Below, one piece after another: positions 41,728 through 43,053 of a stretch of DNA of 43,053 nt. Every line of letters begins with the position of its first letter. The first letter of the stretch is position 1. The notes beneath the pieces were generated by a model. That model had not been told where the DNA came from, searched no databases, and worked only from the letters and a program-made list of their open reading frames with translations. Source of the DNA: an uncultured Lentisphaeria bacterium (GTDB lineage Bacteria > Verrucomicrobiota > Lentisphaeria > Victivallales > UBA1829); the NCBI GenBank assembly GCA_949287225.1, contig CASEFP010000162.1:1-43053 (forward strand). The letters are read 5' to 3'. The position numbers and the translations under genes are program-made.

Positions 41728-42830
41728 TTTCTATGTCCTTTCACATTTTGATATTGGTTGCCGTATTGGTGACTTTTCCGGAGAACAAACTCGTTTTCAA
41801 AGATGTGACGTCTTGCCGGAACTCCCGTCGCGGGCGCGTCGATCAGCTCCATCGTCCGCCGGCACATCGCCTCGACGGGATGGACGAATGTGGTCAGCGG
41901 CGGCTGAAGGAAGGCGGAATAGGAGGAAGCGCTGAATCCCGCGACCGCAATGTCATCCGGGATGCGAAGTCCATGCGCCTGAAGCTTCATCATCACCTTT
42001 GCCGTGAGCAGGTCGTTGCGGATGAAGGCTGCGCGGACCCCTTCCGTCCGATGATAACGCAGAATGTTCCCTGCGACCTCATCGGGGACCCGCTCCGGCG
42101 GCGTATCCAGCGGCGGCTGCACACCGAATACACGAAGCCCCTCGTTCTGAAACGCATCCAGAAGCCGGTCGTTGCCGGGAAGCGGCAGGTTGCTTCCGAA
42201 AAAGATGTCGTTGAGCGCGACACCGGAATGTCCGCTCTCCCGGAAGAGGCGCGCGGCATCGCTGTAGGACTTCATGCTGTCGAATCCGACGAGCTCGATT
42301 CCGTTGTCGAGATAGGCCTTTTCCAGTTCCGAATAGAGAAAGTCGTATTTGAAGATCACAACCTTGTCGAGCTGCCGGAAGAGCGGGAAGAGTTTTTCCG
42401 CATGCAGGTATTCCTCCTGCGGCGTGTTGCCGTGAATCCAGATCAGCTTGCGGATTCCCTTGGCGATGATCTCGCCGACGCCTTCGTAAAGATGTTCGGG
42501 ATCGACACCGGAAATTTCAAAGAATCCGCACCGCTTGCGGATCTCCGCGGTCAGGAGTGCCAGCGCGTCGGTCAGATATTCGAGCGCGACGAATTTTCCG
42601 CAGTAGAAAATGCCGATCTGATCGCTGGCGCCGCCGCGCTTGAGCTGAAGCGCGGATTTTGACCGCACATAGCCGGAGGCGGCAAGGTAATCGCGGACCC
42701 GCCTTTCCGTGGCGGAAGATATTCTCACCTTGTCGCAGCTGCCGTTGATGACGGCAGAGATCACCCGCCTGCTCAGACGCAGTTCCGCCGCCATCTGCTT
42801 CATTGTCAGTGCCGGACTTCCGGTTGCCAT
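41724..42830 (-). CDS. LacI-family transcriptional regulator (cassette 2)
   Basis: From the ATG at 42830 the product has 368 residues. The frame is open to 42905, but GGAGG lies seven bases before 42830 and the promoter occupies the upstream part. The helix-turn-helix ([21 protein letters not shown], near residues 9-30) is of LacI type but with R-R-V-I-S-A-V in the recognition helix, different from the V-A-T-V-S-R-T of cassette 1. The sensor domain starts at DQIGIFYCG. It should control the pseudopilin-GH5-GH38-GH130 unit. No perfect palindrome was seen at its promoter. Confidence 0.9.
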   Translation of the reverse strand: MATGSPALTMKQMAAELRLSRRVISAVINGSCDKVRISSATERRVRDYLAASGYVRSKSALQLKRGGASDQIGIFYCGKFVALEYLTDALALLTAEIRKRCGFFEISGVDPEHLYEGVGEIIAKGIRKLIWIHGNTPQEEYLHAEKLFPLFRQLDKVVIFKYDFLYSELEKAYLDNGIELVGFDSMKSYSDAARLFRESGHSGVALNDIFFGSNLPLPGNDRLLDAFQNEGLRVFGVQPPLDTPPERVPDEVAGNILRYHRTEGVRAAFIRNDLLTAKVMMKLQAHGLRIPDDIAVAGFSASSYSAFLQPPLTTFVHPVEAMCRRTMELIDAPATGVPARRHIFENEFVLRKSHQYGNQYQNVKGHRK

Positions 42831-42876
42831 TTGCCGACCTCCGCAAAATATTGCTTCCCTCGTGTAAACTAAAAAG

Positions 42877-42905
42877 AATTTAAACGTCGGGAGTGTGATT
42901 GTCAA
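42877..42905 (-). promoter_or_regulatory. Promoter of the second LacI cassette
   Basis: On the minus strand an exact TTGACA (42900-42905) is followed after 17 bases by TAAATT (42877-42882), about 47 bases before the chosen start codon. Confidence 0.5.
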
Positions 42906-42992
42906 GCCGATTTCAAAAAAAAATGAGAATATCTTCGGGAAGATGCGGATTTTCTTCCCGGATCTTTGTTGAATGAAAATGGAGGAATTGCC

Positions 42993-43040
42993 TTGATTTT
43001 CCGGATTTTCTGTCTATAATAATCCGGAAAAAAATTCCGG
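42993..43040 (+). promoter_or_regulatory. Rightward promoter with inverted repeat at the window edge
   Basis: TTGATT (42993-42998), 16 bases, and TATAAT (43015-43020) form a promoter reading out of the window. CCGGAA-AAAAA-TTCCGG (43024-43040) directly follows, a likely operator. The gene it serves lies beyond the end. Confidence 0.55.
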
Positions 43041-43053
43041 GTCATGAGAATCC

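Overview
The window looks like part of the chromosome of a carbohydrate-degrading bacterium of the Lentisphaerota/PVC type, in the style of Victivallis. This is inferred from gene content only: two prepilin-like H-X9-DG proteins placed behind LacI regulators, a DUF4838 protein, a DUF2961 (GH172) protein, a sialate O-acetylesterase-like protein, GH38/GH130/GH36 enzymes, and dispersed GC-rich hairpin repeats. No rRNA, tRNA or CRISPR array was seen.

Layout. 1-450: a hairpin repeat and the terminator of an aquaporin gene. 451-3400: aquaporin, a possible small secreted protein, an AadA-like nucleotidyltransferase and an unknown protein, all on the minus strand. 3564-4800: a decayed patch with the C-terminal half of an AGE-type epimerase (minus), the C-terminal part of a DUF4838 protein (plus, frameshifted) and the tail of an IS3-family transposase. 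4996-8587: a GH172 enzyme and, divergently, a GT2 plus membrane mannosyltransferase-like fusion. 8596-12814: a minus-strand rhamnose operon (rhaA, acetylesterase, AraC regulator). 13136-17943: the first LacI / pseudopilin / large glycan protein cassette (DUF4838), with a clear promoter and palindromic operator. 18094-21619: secG, then on the plus strand a GntR regulator overlapping a GH36 alpha-galactosidase-like gene. 21739-25726: a secreted protein with a YARHG-like end, a DUF6159-like membrane protein and phosphomannomutase/phosphoglucomutase. 25872-29173: fmdB-type gene, htpG, dnaJ as one chaperone operon. 29382-31466: TauE/SafE permease, a stand-alone response regulator and a small lipoprotein. 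31512-35219: a PocR-AraC regulator divergent from an FAD-dependent oxidoreductase, then an acetyl xylan esterase-like protein. 35220-35562: a dense field of small hairpins. 35563-42905: the second LacI / pseudopilin / glycoside hydrolase cassette (GH5, GH38, GH130) for mannose-containing glycans.

How the genes work together. Most catabolic genes sit next to their own regulator: AraC with rhaA, GntR with GH36, LacI with DUF4838, LacI with GH5-GH38-GH130, AraC/PocR with the oxidoreductase. None of these units carries a sugar transporter. The most unusual recurring design is the gene order LacI, then pseudopilin-like protein, then exported glycan-active protein. It is found twice with unrelated enzymes and with tight spacing both times, which suggests that the pilin-like protein is a functional partner of each enzyme or regulator. 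The phosphomannomutase could feed the GDP-mannose/polyprenol-mannose route used by the GT2 fusion.
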